NCBI GenBank assembly: GCA_001799195.1
Contig: MGSU01000303.1
Coordinates: 1-17,495, forward strand
From: Deltaproteobacteria bacterium RIFOXYA12_FULL_61_11
GTDB taxonomy: Bacteria > Bdellovibrionota_F > JAHFAK01 > YA12-FULL-61-11
Reading direction: 5' to 3'
DNA length: 17,495 nucleotides
A model generated the notes under the pieces. It was not told the DNA's origin. It saw nothing but the letters and a program-made list of their open reading frames with translations, and searched no databases. Below, piece after piece: positions 11,046 to 17,495 of this stretch (within the stretch, counting starts at the first letter, position 1; each line of letters starts with the position of its first letter). Made by a program: the position numbers and the translations under genes.

Positions 11046-12599
11046 TCAATGAGGGCCGGTGAGTATTGAAATGAGTTTAATGGTGTTAAGAGAATTCTTC
11101 CTCCTTGGGAAATAAAACAAAAGATCATCACCGTTGATACCATCGATATTATGTAGAAGAAATTTATCAGAATTAATACCTTCAATAATGAGGTCGGGAG
11201 TTTCTCGGAAGGTATTGTCCGAACGTTGGAGATGAATAGAAGTAGTATTCCGGTCGTTCCCTACAAGTGCGTCGAACAAACCGTCACCATTGAAGTCACC
11301 GTTAAGAGATGGTAAAAATCCATCGAGCCTCATGGTCTGTAAATCAATGGAAAAGCGAAGGGATAGGGTATTGCGTGGTTCTTTAGAGAGAGAGCGATGT
11401 TTTCCGAGTGGGAAGAAAGAGAAATCGATAATAATGGATTTACTCACAAGAGCACGAATAATACTAAAAATACCTGTGTTGAATTGGGTGAGAACCAGTT
11501 CTGTAGATTTGGGAGAATTACCTTTTGGTATTGCGAAGGCACTTGAAGAGGTATGAGATCGCTCAAGTAATGTACTCGAAGTGGTCATCGGTAGGCGGTC
11601 TTTTCCCCAGAAAACTAAGGTGCGCAAGTGCTGGTCCAGTGGACTGCCGGTTAACTTATTAACGAGGAAATCAACCCTTCCGTCACCATCGAGATCGAAT
11701 AATTGCGGAACCAAATCCGCTTCACCAGAGGTGCGCTCCCAATCGTCGAGAACATTATAACATCGATGTACGGGTTCTTTTGACCAACCTTCTTGTGATT
11801 GTTTAAAAAACCATAATTCATCTTCGGACAGGAATACAAGGTCAGAGATGTGATCGCCATCGAGGTCAAGAACATCCAAGAAAGGTAAATAGGTTGTGTT
11901 CTTTAGAGCTGAATGGCGGTGTAGAGGTATTTCCGAGGGCGAAGCATGGTGATAGTGCTTCATAGGTGATCTGAGAGAGGAAAGGAAGGTAACACGTTCG
12001 GGAGCATGATAACGATATAGCAGGAGGGATAGCCCAGAGAAGAGGAGAATTTCGTCTTTTCCGTCTTGATCGATATCACGTACGAAATCGTACATGGAGA
12101 TATCCCCAAGTTCGGCACCAGAAGATAGAAGAGGGATTGATAATAGTTGTTTAAGTTGAGGAGAAGGGAACAAAGAAAGAACATAGAGACCATCGCTTTT
12201 CACGATAAAGAGGTACTCGAGGTTCTCGCTTCGACCGATATCGACAAGAATACAGTCCGAACAGGCAACCTCTATTGCTATGGGTCGTAGGACATTTTTA
12301 TGAAGGAGAGGTTGTATAGTGAGATACATAGTCCAAGCAGGAAAGTTGCCTCGTCGTTCAAGTGCTATTAATTCTTGAATTCCGTCGTGGTCTAGATCAG
12401 CGATGAGTAGTCCAAGGACAGCTCCGTTTTGAGAAAGGACCTTGCTGTTCGACAGAAGAGATGTTGCGAAGGAAGTTTGGTGGAGCGAAAGAAGAAAAAT
12501 AATGAATGGTAGGATTTGCCTCCGCAGTAGGAAGTAACCATTTACATCAATGGGGGGCATCGGGGTGAAGGCCTCTTGTGTGTGATCGGTTAGCACCAT
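11046..12599 (-). CDS. Secreted FG-GAP/VCBS repeat protein, first gene of the polysaccharide operon
   Basis: The 517-residue product has a hydrophobic export signal at about 28-46 (preceded by L-L-R-R-Q, ending T-S-F-A, probable cleavage after Ala 45), so the mature protein should be periplasmic or outside the cell. At least six calcium-binding repeat cores follow: D-L-D-H-D-G at 68-73, D-I-D-Q-D-G-K-D-E at 175-183, D-L-D-G-D-H at 245-250, D-L-D-G-D-G-R-V-D at 302-310, D-F-N-G-D-G-L-F-D at 435-443, and a degenerate N-I-D-G-I-N-G-D-D at 484-492. Such repeats form a beta-propeller like the integrin alpha-chain head. There is no catalytic domain, so a binding or assembly role is likely. Met 14 may be the true start, as it gives a shorter signal n-region; neither start has a clear ribosome site. 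G+C is intermediate between the left and right parts of the window. Confidence 0.8.
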   Translation of the reverse strand: MVLTDHTQEAFTPMPPIDVNGYFLLRRQILPFIIFLLSLHQTSFATSLLSNSKVLSQNGAVLGLLIADLDHDGIQELIALERRGNFPAWTMYLTIQPLLHKNVLRPIAIEVACSDCILVDIGRSENLEYLFIVKSDGLYVLSLFPSPQLKQLLSIPLLSSGAELGDISMYDFVRDIDQDGKDEILLFSGLSLLLYRYHAPERVTFLSSLRSPMKHYHHASPSEIPLHRHSALKNTTYLPFLDVLDLDGDHISDLVFLSEDELWFFKQSQEGWSKEPVHRCYNVLDDWERTSGEADLVPQLFDLDGDGRVDFLVNKLTGSPLDQHLRTLVFWGKDRLPMTTSSTLLERSHTSSSAFAIPKGNSPKSTELVLTQFNTGIFSIIRALVSKSIIIDFSFFPLGKHRSLSKEPRNTLSLRFSIDLQTMRLDGFLPSLNGDFNGDGLFDALVGNDRNTTSIHLQRSDNTFRETPDLIIEGINSDKFLLHNIDGINGDDLLFYFPRRKNSLNTIKLISILTGPH

Positions 12600-12698
12600 G
12601 TTGACGGTAGAGAATCAATGCCATCAAAAGTTGATAGCCTGCCAAGGATAGCGGAGAATGTAGAAAAAAACAATGTCTTCCTCGATCGGCGAATGTTC

Positions 12699-12724
12699 TT
12701 GACAAAACAAGTATTAGGTATAAG
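12699..12724 (+). promoter_or_regulatory. Possible promoter of tRNA-Leu
   Basis: TTGACA at 12699-12704 is a perfect -35 hexamer and TATAAG at 12719-12724 is one base from the -10 consensus, but the spacing is only 14 bases instead of 16-18. Transcription would start about 7 bases before the tRNA, a sensible leader length. The short spacer lowers confidence. The sequence lies in the 138-base gap shared with the divergent FG-GAP gene. Confidence 0.4.
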
Positions 12725-12737
12725 TTCTCAAGTTGTT

Positions 12738-12821
12738 GCGAGAGTGTTGGAATTGGTAGACAAGCTAGACTCAGGATCTAGTGCTCGCAAGGGCGTGAGG
12801 GTTCGAATCCCTCCTCTCGCA
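12738..12821 (+). tRNA. tRNA-Leu (anticodon CAG)
   Basis: The 84-base sequence folds as a type II tRNA. The acceptor stem is GCGAGAG (12738-12744) with CTCTCGC (12814-12820) and discriminator A. The anticodon stem is CTAGA/TCTAG, closing the loop CTCAGGA with anticodon CAG at 12772-12774. A long variable arm follows, as expected for leucine. The T arm is GAGGG, loop TTCGAAT (12802-12808), CCCTC. The 3' CCA is not encoded. It reads CUG codons. An open frame across the gene is only the translated tRNA. Confidence 0.96.
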
Positions 12822-12869
12822 TGGTTTTCTCCCCAACAAACGTGAATCTCCATGAACCTTAGTACATGA

Positions 12870-12896
12870 GGTACTTCTGTAGACTGCAGAGGTACC
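12870..12896 (+). other. Hairpin between tRNA-Leu and the GAF-GGDEF gene
   Basis: GGTACTTCTG (12870-12879) pairs with CAGAGGTACC (12887-12896) through 10 positions including one G-U pair, around a 7-base loop. A small AAGC/GCTT hairpin follows at 12897-12910. There is no T-run, so it is not a standard intrinsic terminator. It could be processed RNA 3' of the tRNA, or part of the leader of the GGDEF gene. The remaining leader (12911-12986) shows only a weak promoter-like pair, TTGCCA at 12909 and TATGGA at 12933. I do not recognise a known riboswitch class. Confidence 0.45.
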
Positions 12897-12986
12897 AAGC
12901 GAAAGAGCTTGCCAGATTATGTTGGAACGTGGTATGGATATTATCCGAAATGGGTAGAAGTGTCTGAAATGCCAGGATGAATTTGC

Positions 12987-14048
12987 ATGTTTAAACGGAA
13001 TGACCTGCTAAACTATTTGAAATTGAACAACTTCCTAGAAGGAACGACCGAACAGGTTGTTGGTTTCCTCCTTTCCAAGCTCCTAGAGTATTATCGCCTC
13101 GATTGGGCTCTTGTCGGGACGGTTGATCAAGAACGGATAATATTACATTACTCTATGAATATACCGGCAGAGTTGAATGAGCTTGAATCAACCACGGCAG
13201 CGAATAATCCGGTAGGATTGATCTTACAAGGGAATGAACCTCTCATCATCAATGACTTGAAAGCGTTTTCACCACAAAACACAGAAACACCTTCTGCTTT
13301 TACTCAAGGGACTATGCTAGGGTATCCATTGCTAGATCAGCAGGGGAACCATCTTGGCGTCGTGGCACTCTTCGGTCGTCAAGTGAGTAGGGTCACGACT
13401 AGGAGTATGGATTTGCTCGCGAATTATTCTTGTAGAATATCCCTCGAGGTAGACAATGCGCATCTCCACGCGAAACTGGGAAAGCTGAAAGATGCTTTGG
13501 AGAAGTACACAGTCACCGATCGTGGCACAGGGGTCTATAAGCGGAGCTTTCTCAGTGAAAAGCTCGAACACGAATTCCGTCGAGCACAGCGATATGGCAG
13601 ACCGCTCTCCTGCGTCATGTTTGCAGTTGACAATTACAATGAATTTATCCAACGGTTTGGGATTAATTTCACGAACTGCATCTTGAAGGAATTCTCCAAG
13701 TTGCTGAAAAGTTGGCTTCGTGAGATCGATTTCGTTTTTCGGTACAGCACTTCGGAATTTTTCTTGATCCTCCCCGAGACCTCCATGGAACATTCGTTCC
13801 TCCTGGCAGAACGACTCAAGTATAAGATTGAAAGCCATCGCTTACCTGTGAAGGAGATTGCCGAGCAGAATGAAAGTATGGTGTTCAGTGAGAAGATAAA
13901 ACTCTCCGAGGAGGAGATCGAGGTCAAGGTCAAGATGGGACTATCCTCGTATCCGAGCAACAATGTCACGACCTCTGCTGAGTTGATCAATCTCACGGAT
14001 ACCTTACTTTCTCAACACCGTGGCACGAACGACACGTATGTGAACTGA
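12987..14048 (+). CDS. GAF-like sensor with degenerate GGDEF domain
   Basis: The 353-residue soluble protein has a GAF-like domain at about 15-155 and a GGDEF-fold domain at about 175-345. The latter keeps the family frame (T-G-V-Y-K-R-S-F at 181-188, V-D-N-Y-N-E-F at 214-220), but the catalytic loop G-G-D/E-E-F is replaced by S-T-S-E-F at 254-258, and the N-xxx-G-H-xx-G-D region is changed to R-F-G-I-N-F-T-N. It is therefore unlikely to make cyclic di-GMP. No RxxD inhibitory site is obvious either, so it may act through protein contacts or by binding nucleotides without turnover. An extra charged segment (about 288-312, rich in Glu and Lys) interrupts the domain near its end. AGGATGA at 12974-12980 is a good ribosome site. 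A PilZ gene follows 29 bases after the stop. Confidence 0.8.
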   Translation: MFKRNDLLNYLKLNNFLEGTTEQVVGFLLSKLLEYYRLDWALVGTVDQERIILHYSMNIPAELNELESTTAANNPVGLILQGNEPLIINDLKAFSPQNTETPSAFTQGTMLGYPLLDQQGNHLGVVALFGRQVSRVTTRSMDLLANYSCRISLEVDNAHLHAKLGKLKDALEKYTVTDRGTGVYKRSFLSEKLEHEFRRAQRYGRPLSCVMFAVDNYNEFIQRFGINFTNCILKEFSKLLKSWLREIDFVFRYSTSEFFLILPETSMEHSFLLAERLKYKIESHRLPVKEIAEQNESMVFSEKIKLSEEEIEVKVKMGLSSYPSNNVTTSAELINLTDTLLSQHRGTNDTYVN

Positions 14049-14077
14049 CCATTGGACAGGGCGCAAGGAAGGAAATC

Positions 14078-14449
14078 ATGACCATTATCAGCCGACGCCA
14101 ACATGAGCGGGTCCCACTTCTGTGCGAAATCACTGCTACCGTTCTCAATAATGACGAAGAAGACGAGGAGTTCGTCATCCGAGGTTCAACGGCCTCGATC
14201 AGTGAGGGCGGTATCTTCTTCACTTCTAAGCTTTTGCTACTCAAAGAGAATACACGACTTCGCCTCATGTTCATCATGCCGGGGAGTACGCAACCCATTA
14301 CGGTCGAAGGGACCGTACGGCATCTCTATAAACGAGAGGACAAGAGCATCGACGAATACAATCCAGGCATGGGAATTAGTTTTGATACTATCTCAGAACC
14401 CGATCTCCAGCGTATACGCATGTTCGTTCGCAATCGCACCACCGGTTGA
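14078..14449 (+). CDS. PilZ-domain protein
   Basis: This 123-residue single-domain protein has the PilZ layout: R-R-x-x-E-R (Arg 7 to Arg 11, the RxxxR motif) at the N-terminus, then S-I-S-E-G-G at 40-45 in the place of the D/N-x-S-x-x-G motif, then a beta-barrel ending in G-M-G-I-S-F. PilZ proteins bind cyclic di-GMP through these two motifs and alter flagella, pili or exopolysaccharide synthesis. The first position of the second motif is Ser rather than Asp or Asn, so affinity may be reduced. AAGGAAGG just before the ATG is a strong ribosome site. It follows the degenerate GGDEF gene on the same strand and is probably cotranscribed, which suggests a shared task. It ends 19 bases from the convergent UGPase gene. 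Confidence 0.86.
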   Translation: MTIISRRQHERVPLLCEITATVLNNDEEDEEFVIRGSTASISEGGIFFTSKLLLLKENTRLRLMFIMPGSTQPITVEGTVRHLYKREDKSIDEYNPGMGISFDTISEPDLQRIRMFVRNRTTG

Positions 14450-14468
14450 TACTCATCCATCGCTCCTT

Positions 14469-15581
14469 TCAGTTCAAGAATGATCGAAGAAGCGCAGCTT
14501 TATCAATGAGATCTTCCCGTTGTTTGATCGGGATGAACCGCCCATGCGCTCCTTCTCGTTCAACGACGAGGCAAGCTCCATTAAGGGGCACGGTGAGTTC
14601 ATTGGTGATTTTTTCGAATTGCAGTGCGGTTCGGCCGGAAACGTTCTTCATCGCGAGATAGTGTCGGAGGGGATGTATAATTGATAGGGAAGTCAAGTCG
14701 AACACGAACGTGTTGGTCGAGAGGTAGCGAATGCGCTGAGTTGGATAATCCTTTGGAAAGCGTAGACCTTCAATGACCTGTAACCGACCGTTCAGGAGTA
14801 TTGGGGAACCACCAACGTCACCTGCGGTGTTGGCTACGACCTCACAGGTATAGGCTCCACCATGGGTGAGGTGGATGCCCAGGACCAGCGGGTCGATCCG
14901 AGCAAGTAGATTGTCAATGTTCGAGAAACACAACAGTTTGATGCCACGTTCAATCAATCTGGCATGGAGCCCTGAGGCCACCAATCTGCCTTGGAAATCT
15001 CCATGCCCTGGGGTGTAGAACGACGGCTGACTTCGTTCATCCAGGAACACCTCGCCGTATTGGTCAAGTCGAAGGGATATCGACTGATTGAAGCTGAGGA
15101 GCTCATCGGAAGAGAAACCAAAGCGATGATGGTCCTCGAGATAGCGGGAGGTGGCGCCATCGGTCTGGAAGCTGTTCATCAAGACCACGGGGATGGGCCT
15201 ACCATACTCCGCTGCAACCCGAGCGATGCCCTCGAGCTTGAGTTGTAGGAAGGTTTTCCCGTCGTACACCTCGCATAATCCCTTGACTGCGCCGCCGAAG
15301 CGCGTGGCCATACCGCCGTTGAGGATGAGACAAGCAACCTCGCCGCGTCGTAAGGCTTCTTCTCCTGCTTTGAAGAGCGCTGTGGCTGTCTCATCCGTTC
15401 GGAAATGCTCGAGCCGTAAGTATTGTCCCTCTGGTACGACCTCTGGCCACGAGGGCAAGCGATTCTGTTCGAGACCGAGACGTCCGGCTTTCACGGCGGT
15501 TTGTAAAGAGAGGAAGACCTGTTTATCGAAGTGATAGGATTCGAGGAAAGAGGTATGCCGATCGAGTAGGGCTTCGAGCAT
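14469..15581 (-). CDS. UTP-glucose-1-phosphate uridylyltransferase, eukaryotic-type (UDPGP family)
   Basis: UGPase makes UDP-glucose from UTP and glucose-1-phosphate for envelope polysaccharides. The nucleotide-binding loop L-N-G-G-M-A-T-R-F-G is at 87-96 with Lys 100 in V-K-G-L. Further marks are P-G-H-G-D, F-S-N-I-D-N-L-L-A and R-Y-L-S-T-N-T-F, all of the UDPGP family (plant and animal UGPase) and unlike the bacterial GalU family. P-G-H-G-D favours UGPase over the related N-acetylglucosamine pyrophosphorylase, but the sugar is not certain. The frame is open to 15749, yet the start at 15581 is chosen because GAGG lies 6 bases before that ATG and a longer product would run into greA on the other strand. 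Length is then 370 residues, shorter than the roughly 470-500 of eukaryotic enzymes. Confidence 0.86.
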   Translation of the reverse strand: MLEALLDRHTSFLESYHFDKQVFLSLQTAVKAGRLGLEQNRLPSWPEVVPEGQYLRLEHFRTDETATALFKAGEEALRRGEVACLILNGGMATRFGGAVKGLCEVYDGKTFLQLKLEGIARVAAEYGRPIPVVLMNSFQTDGATSRYLEDHHRFGFSSDELLSFNQSISLRLDQYGEVFLDERSQPSFYTPGHGDFQGRLVASGLHARLIERGIKLLCFSNIDNLLARIDPLVLGIHLTHGGAYTCEVVANTAGDVGGSPILLNGRLQVIEGLRFPKDYPTQRIRYLSTNTFVFDLTSLSIIHPLRHYLAMKNVSGRTALQFEKITNELTVPLNGACLVVEREGAHGRFIPIKQREDLIDKAALLRSFLN

Positions 15582-15726
15582 CACAGACCTCGGAGGTTGG
15601 CACGTCCCAAAGTGAACGATATACCCTGATTCTGATGTCCGGGCAAGCAGATAGCAGCTTGCAAGCCGTTGCGCGTTCTGCGATAGAAAAGTTCCTATTA
15701 GTGAACCGATGAGGACGGAGGTCGCC

Positions 15727-16197
15727 GTGCAACGTTTTCCCATGACCAAAGAAGGTTATATCAAGCTCAAGGCTGAGTTCGACCACCTCAAAGCAGTGGT
15801 GCGACCCCAGGTTATCAATGAGGTGGCGACTGCCAGAGCCCATGGAGACCTAAAAGAGAACGCCGAGTACCATGCAGCACGAGAGAAGCAGAGTTTTGTC
15901 GAAGGTCGTATCCAAGAACTCGAGGGAAAGCTCGGCGCAGCCGAGGTGATCGACCCCTCGACGCTCTCAACCGAACGGGTGGTGTTTGGGATGACCGTCG
16001 AAGTCCTTGACCTCGATGCCGATACCACCAAGACCTATCGTCTTGTCGGTGAAGATGAGTCCGACCTCCCTCAAGGCAAGATCAGCTATAAGACCCCCCT
16101 TGCCAAGGCTTTGATCGGAAAAGAAATCGACGACGAAGTCACCGTAAATACTCCCGGTGGCACGCGCACCCTGCAGATCCTGTCGATCACGAAGTGA
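15727..16197 (+). CDS. greA: Transcription elongation factor GreA
   Basis: GreA enters the RNA polymerase secondary channel and promotes cleavage of backtracked RNA. The coiled-coil tip motif [13 protein letters not shown] is present with its acidic Asp and Glu. The C-terminal FKBP-like domain ends with a [10 protein letters not shown] strand. The GTG at 15727 is chosen because GGAGG (15717-15721) sits 5 bases before it, and the resulting start M-Q-R-F-P-M-T aligns with M-Q-A-I-P-M-T of E. coli GreA; it gives 156 residues, the usual size. An ATG at 15709 lacks this support. The gene is divergent from UGPase across about 145 bases and converges with the SLBB gene, 16 bases apart. Confidence 0.95.
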   Translation: MQRFPMTKEGYIKLKAEFDHLKAVVRPQVINEVATARAHGDLKENAEYHAAREKQSFVEGRIQELEGKLGAAEVIDPSTLSTERVVFGMTVEVLDLDADTTKTYRLVGEDESDLPQGKISYKTPLAKALIGKEIDDEVTVNTPGGTRTLQILSITK

Positions 16198-16213
16198 AGA
16201 ACGACACTCTGGT

Positions 16214-17495
16214 TCAGCGGATGCCAGACACGGTGAAGATCACGCCGGCTGTGGTCGCGAGCTGGAAGAGAATGCTGGAGACGTCCTTGACCACGGTCAG
16301 GGTATTGAGGAAGGAGAAATCCTTCGGCACCAGGATGGTGTCGCCCGGATAGAGTTCCTGGTTGTAGAAGCGCCCGAAGATCACCCCGTCGTTGTTGCGT
16401 TGGCTGAGCACCGTGCCATCGGCGCGGACGATGAACAGGTTGCCTTCGTCGGCCTCGTCAGTAATACCCCCGACCTTGTCCAGGTAGTAGGTCACGTCCT
16501 CTCCCGGTTCGAAAATCACCGCGTTGGGGTTGAAGATCTCGCCGATGACCGCGACGTAATCCGGCCTCCTGGGAAGAGTAAGGTCGTCGCCGAGATTGAC
16601 GACGAGATTGTGCGAGCTGTCCTTGAATTCCTCCAAGGGGCAGAGCGCCAGAATGATGCGGCCGGTCACGCGGGACTCGAGCATCCGGCGCAGGACGGCC
16701 TCTTTCGCTGCGAGGTTCTGCTGGGCGATGTCGAGATCTTCCTTGTTGAGCACCATCTCCGAGAGCTTGGTCTGCTCGCGGACGAGGCTCTCTTGTTGGC
16801 GCAGGGAATATTCTGAGAGGCGCTTCTGCTGGAGTTCCCGGACCGATTCCCGAGTATAGACCGCGGCCGGGAGGTAGGCGAACTCGGAGAAGCCTCCGGC
16901 GCGGAGGATCACCTCGGCGAGGCGATCGCCCTTCGAGAACGAATACTCCCCCGGAAAACGGAACTCACCGTTGAGAGTAATGGTCATTTCCTCGTACCAA
17001 TTGGGAATGGTCCTCACGTACACCCGATCATAGGGCTCGAGAACGAGGTTGTGGGTTTCGTCGCCGGCGAGGGCTTTGCCGAGATTGAGCAGTAAGCGGC
17101 TTTGCTGGACCCCGTCTTGTTTTGGCTGCCATCGGATGATCTCGGCCTGCTCGAGGTAGGCGTTGCGCACTACATTCCCGGCGAGGAAGACGAGGTCGCG
17201 AAGGTGCATGTTTTTCTGCCAGGGGAAATTGCCCGGTCTTGCCACCCGGCCGTGGATGAGCACGGGTGTGGCCTCGCGGAAGTTCTCCATGTCGAAGAGC
17301 GTCACCTTGTCCTTGGGCTTGAGGAGCAGGTTGGCACTCTCGTCTCCGGCCAGGAGTTCCCGCAGGCGGAGGGGAATCAACTCCTGGTCGTGACGGTACT
17401 CGAAGCTGGTTCGGATGAGCTGGGCGTAGTCGAGATAGGCCGAAGGCAGGACATTGCCGGCGAGGTACAAGAGGTCCCGGAGGCGCAGGTTCTCG
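16214..17495 (-). CDS. Multi-SLBB polysaccharide export protein, 5' end outside the window
   Basis: The open frame enters from the right edge and shows about 427 residues of the C-terminal part. Numbering from the Met at 17470, there are repeated SLBB units, each with a L-R-D/E-L or L-A-E-V-I helix, A-G-N or A-G-G and an N-L-x-L-x-P-x-D turn: one cut by the edge, then near 90-160, near 180-215, and near 300-365. A charged Gln/Glu-rich coiled coil of about 70 residues (roughly 215-285) splits the third from the fourth. The end is hydrophobic (S-S-I-L-F-Q-L-A-T-T-A-G-V-I-F), probably a membrane anchor. SLBB proteins of the Wza class form or line the outer-membrane export channel for capsule or exopolysaccharide. 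The N-terminal export domain is not visible. G+C is the highest in the window. Confidence 0.88.
   Translation of the reverse strand, partial: ENLRLRDLLYLAGNVLPSAYLDYAQLIRTSFEYRHDQELIPLRLRELLAGDESANLLLKPKDKVTLFDMENFREATPVLIHGRVARPGNFPWQKNMHLRDLVFLAGNVVRNAYLEQAEIIRWQPKQDGVQQSRLLLNLGKALAGDETHNLVLEPYDRVYVRTIPNWYEEMTITLNGEFRFPGEYSFSKGDRLAEVILRAGGFSEFAYLPAAVYTRESVRELQQKRLSEYSLRQQESLVREQTKLSEMVLNKEDLDIAQQNLAAKEAVLRRMLESRVTGRIILALCPLEEFKDSSHNLVVNLGDDLTLPRRPDYVAVIGEIFNPNAVIFEPGEDVTYYLDKVGGITDEADEGNLFIVRADGTVLSQRNNDGVIFGRFYNQELYPGDTILVPKDFSFLNTLTVVKDVSSILFQLATTAGVIFTVSGIR

Noticed and set aside
12618-12845. 75-codon open frame on the + strand
   Set aside because: Its central part is the tRNA-Leu gene read in frame; the A-R-V-L-E-L-V-D-K-L-D-S-G pattern is a well-known artefact.
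13332-13838. 168-codon minus-strand frame inside the GGDEF gene
   Set aside because: It has no recognisable motifs, and the opposite frame has conserved GAF and GGDEF features.
15582-15749. 56-residue N-terminal extension of the UGPase
   Set aside because: It does not resemble the family, overlaps the start of greA, and a well-spaced GAGG supports the internal ATG at 15581.
16157-16859. Long + strand frames opposite the SLBB gene
   Set aside because: They lie wholly within the complement of a clear SLBB gene, and their Arg/Glu/Asp-rich translations look like antisense shadows.

Overview
The window looks like the origin-proximal part of a bacterial chromosome, probably from a Gram-negative organism. 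It carries dnaN, gyrB and gyrA in a tight row, a perfect 16-bp ParB-binding site (parS) directly after gyrA, a very AT-rich stretch before dnaN, and strong purine enrichment of the + strand. GyrB is about 800 residues with the long insert between TOPRIM and the C-terminus known from proteobacterial-type GyrB, and GreA is of the proteobacterial type. The phylum cannot be fixed from sequence reading alone; Proteobacteria, Desulfobacterota or a related candidate phylum would fit.

Layout, left to right. 1-408: broken end of an IS66-family element (tnpA relic on the minus strand). 409-729: AT-rich non-coding DNA, possibly part of the origin. 730-6739: dnaN, gyrB, gyrA (+). 6748-6763: parS. 6792-7169: stand-alone CheY-like receiver (+). 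12599-7156: four-gene minus-strand operon reading FG-GAP/VCBS repeat protein, O-antigen ligase/polymerase-like protein, Wzx-like flippase and family 2 glycosyltransferase, with 4-nt or near-zero spacing for the first three. 12738-12821: tRNA-Leu(CAG). 12987-14449: GAF plus degenerate GGDEF protein followed by a PilZ protein (+). 15581-14469: UTP-glucose-1-phosphate uridylyltransferase (-). 15727-16197: greA (+). 17495-16214: multi-SLBB polysaccharide export protein (-), cut by the window edge.

Two themes dominate. The left third is replication, topology and segregation. The rest is mostly envelope polysaccharide: activated sugar supply (UGPase), a transferase, a flippase, a polymerase/ligase, an SLBB export protein, and a likely c-di-GMP-linked pair (degenerate GGDEF and PilZ) that may regulate it. 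That regulatory link is inference.

The most unusual property is compositional. Hand-counted 60-base samples rise from about 15-37% G+C in dnaN-gyrA, through about 28-35% in the left part of the polysaccharide operon, 35-50% in its FG-GAP gene, and about 45-57% from the tRNA to greA, to 55-68% in the SLBB gene. The + strand is A- and G-rich even across minus-strand genes, so proteins on the two strands differ visibly in amino-acid use, and none of the four minus-strand operon genes has a recognisable Shine-Dalgarno sequence.
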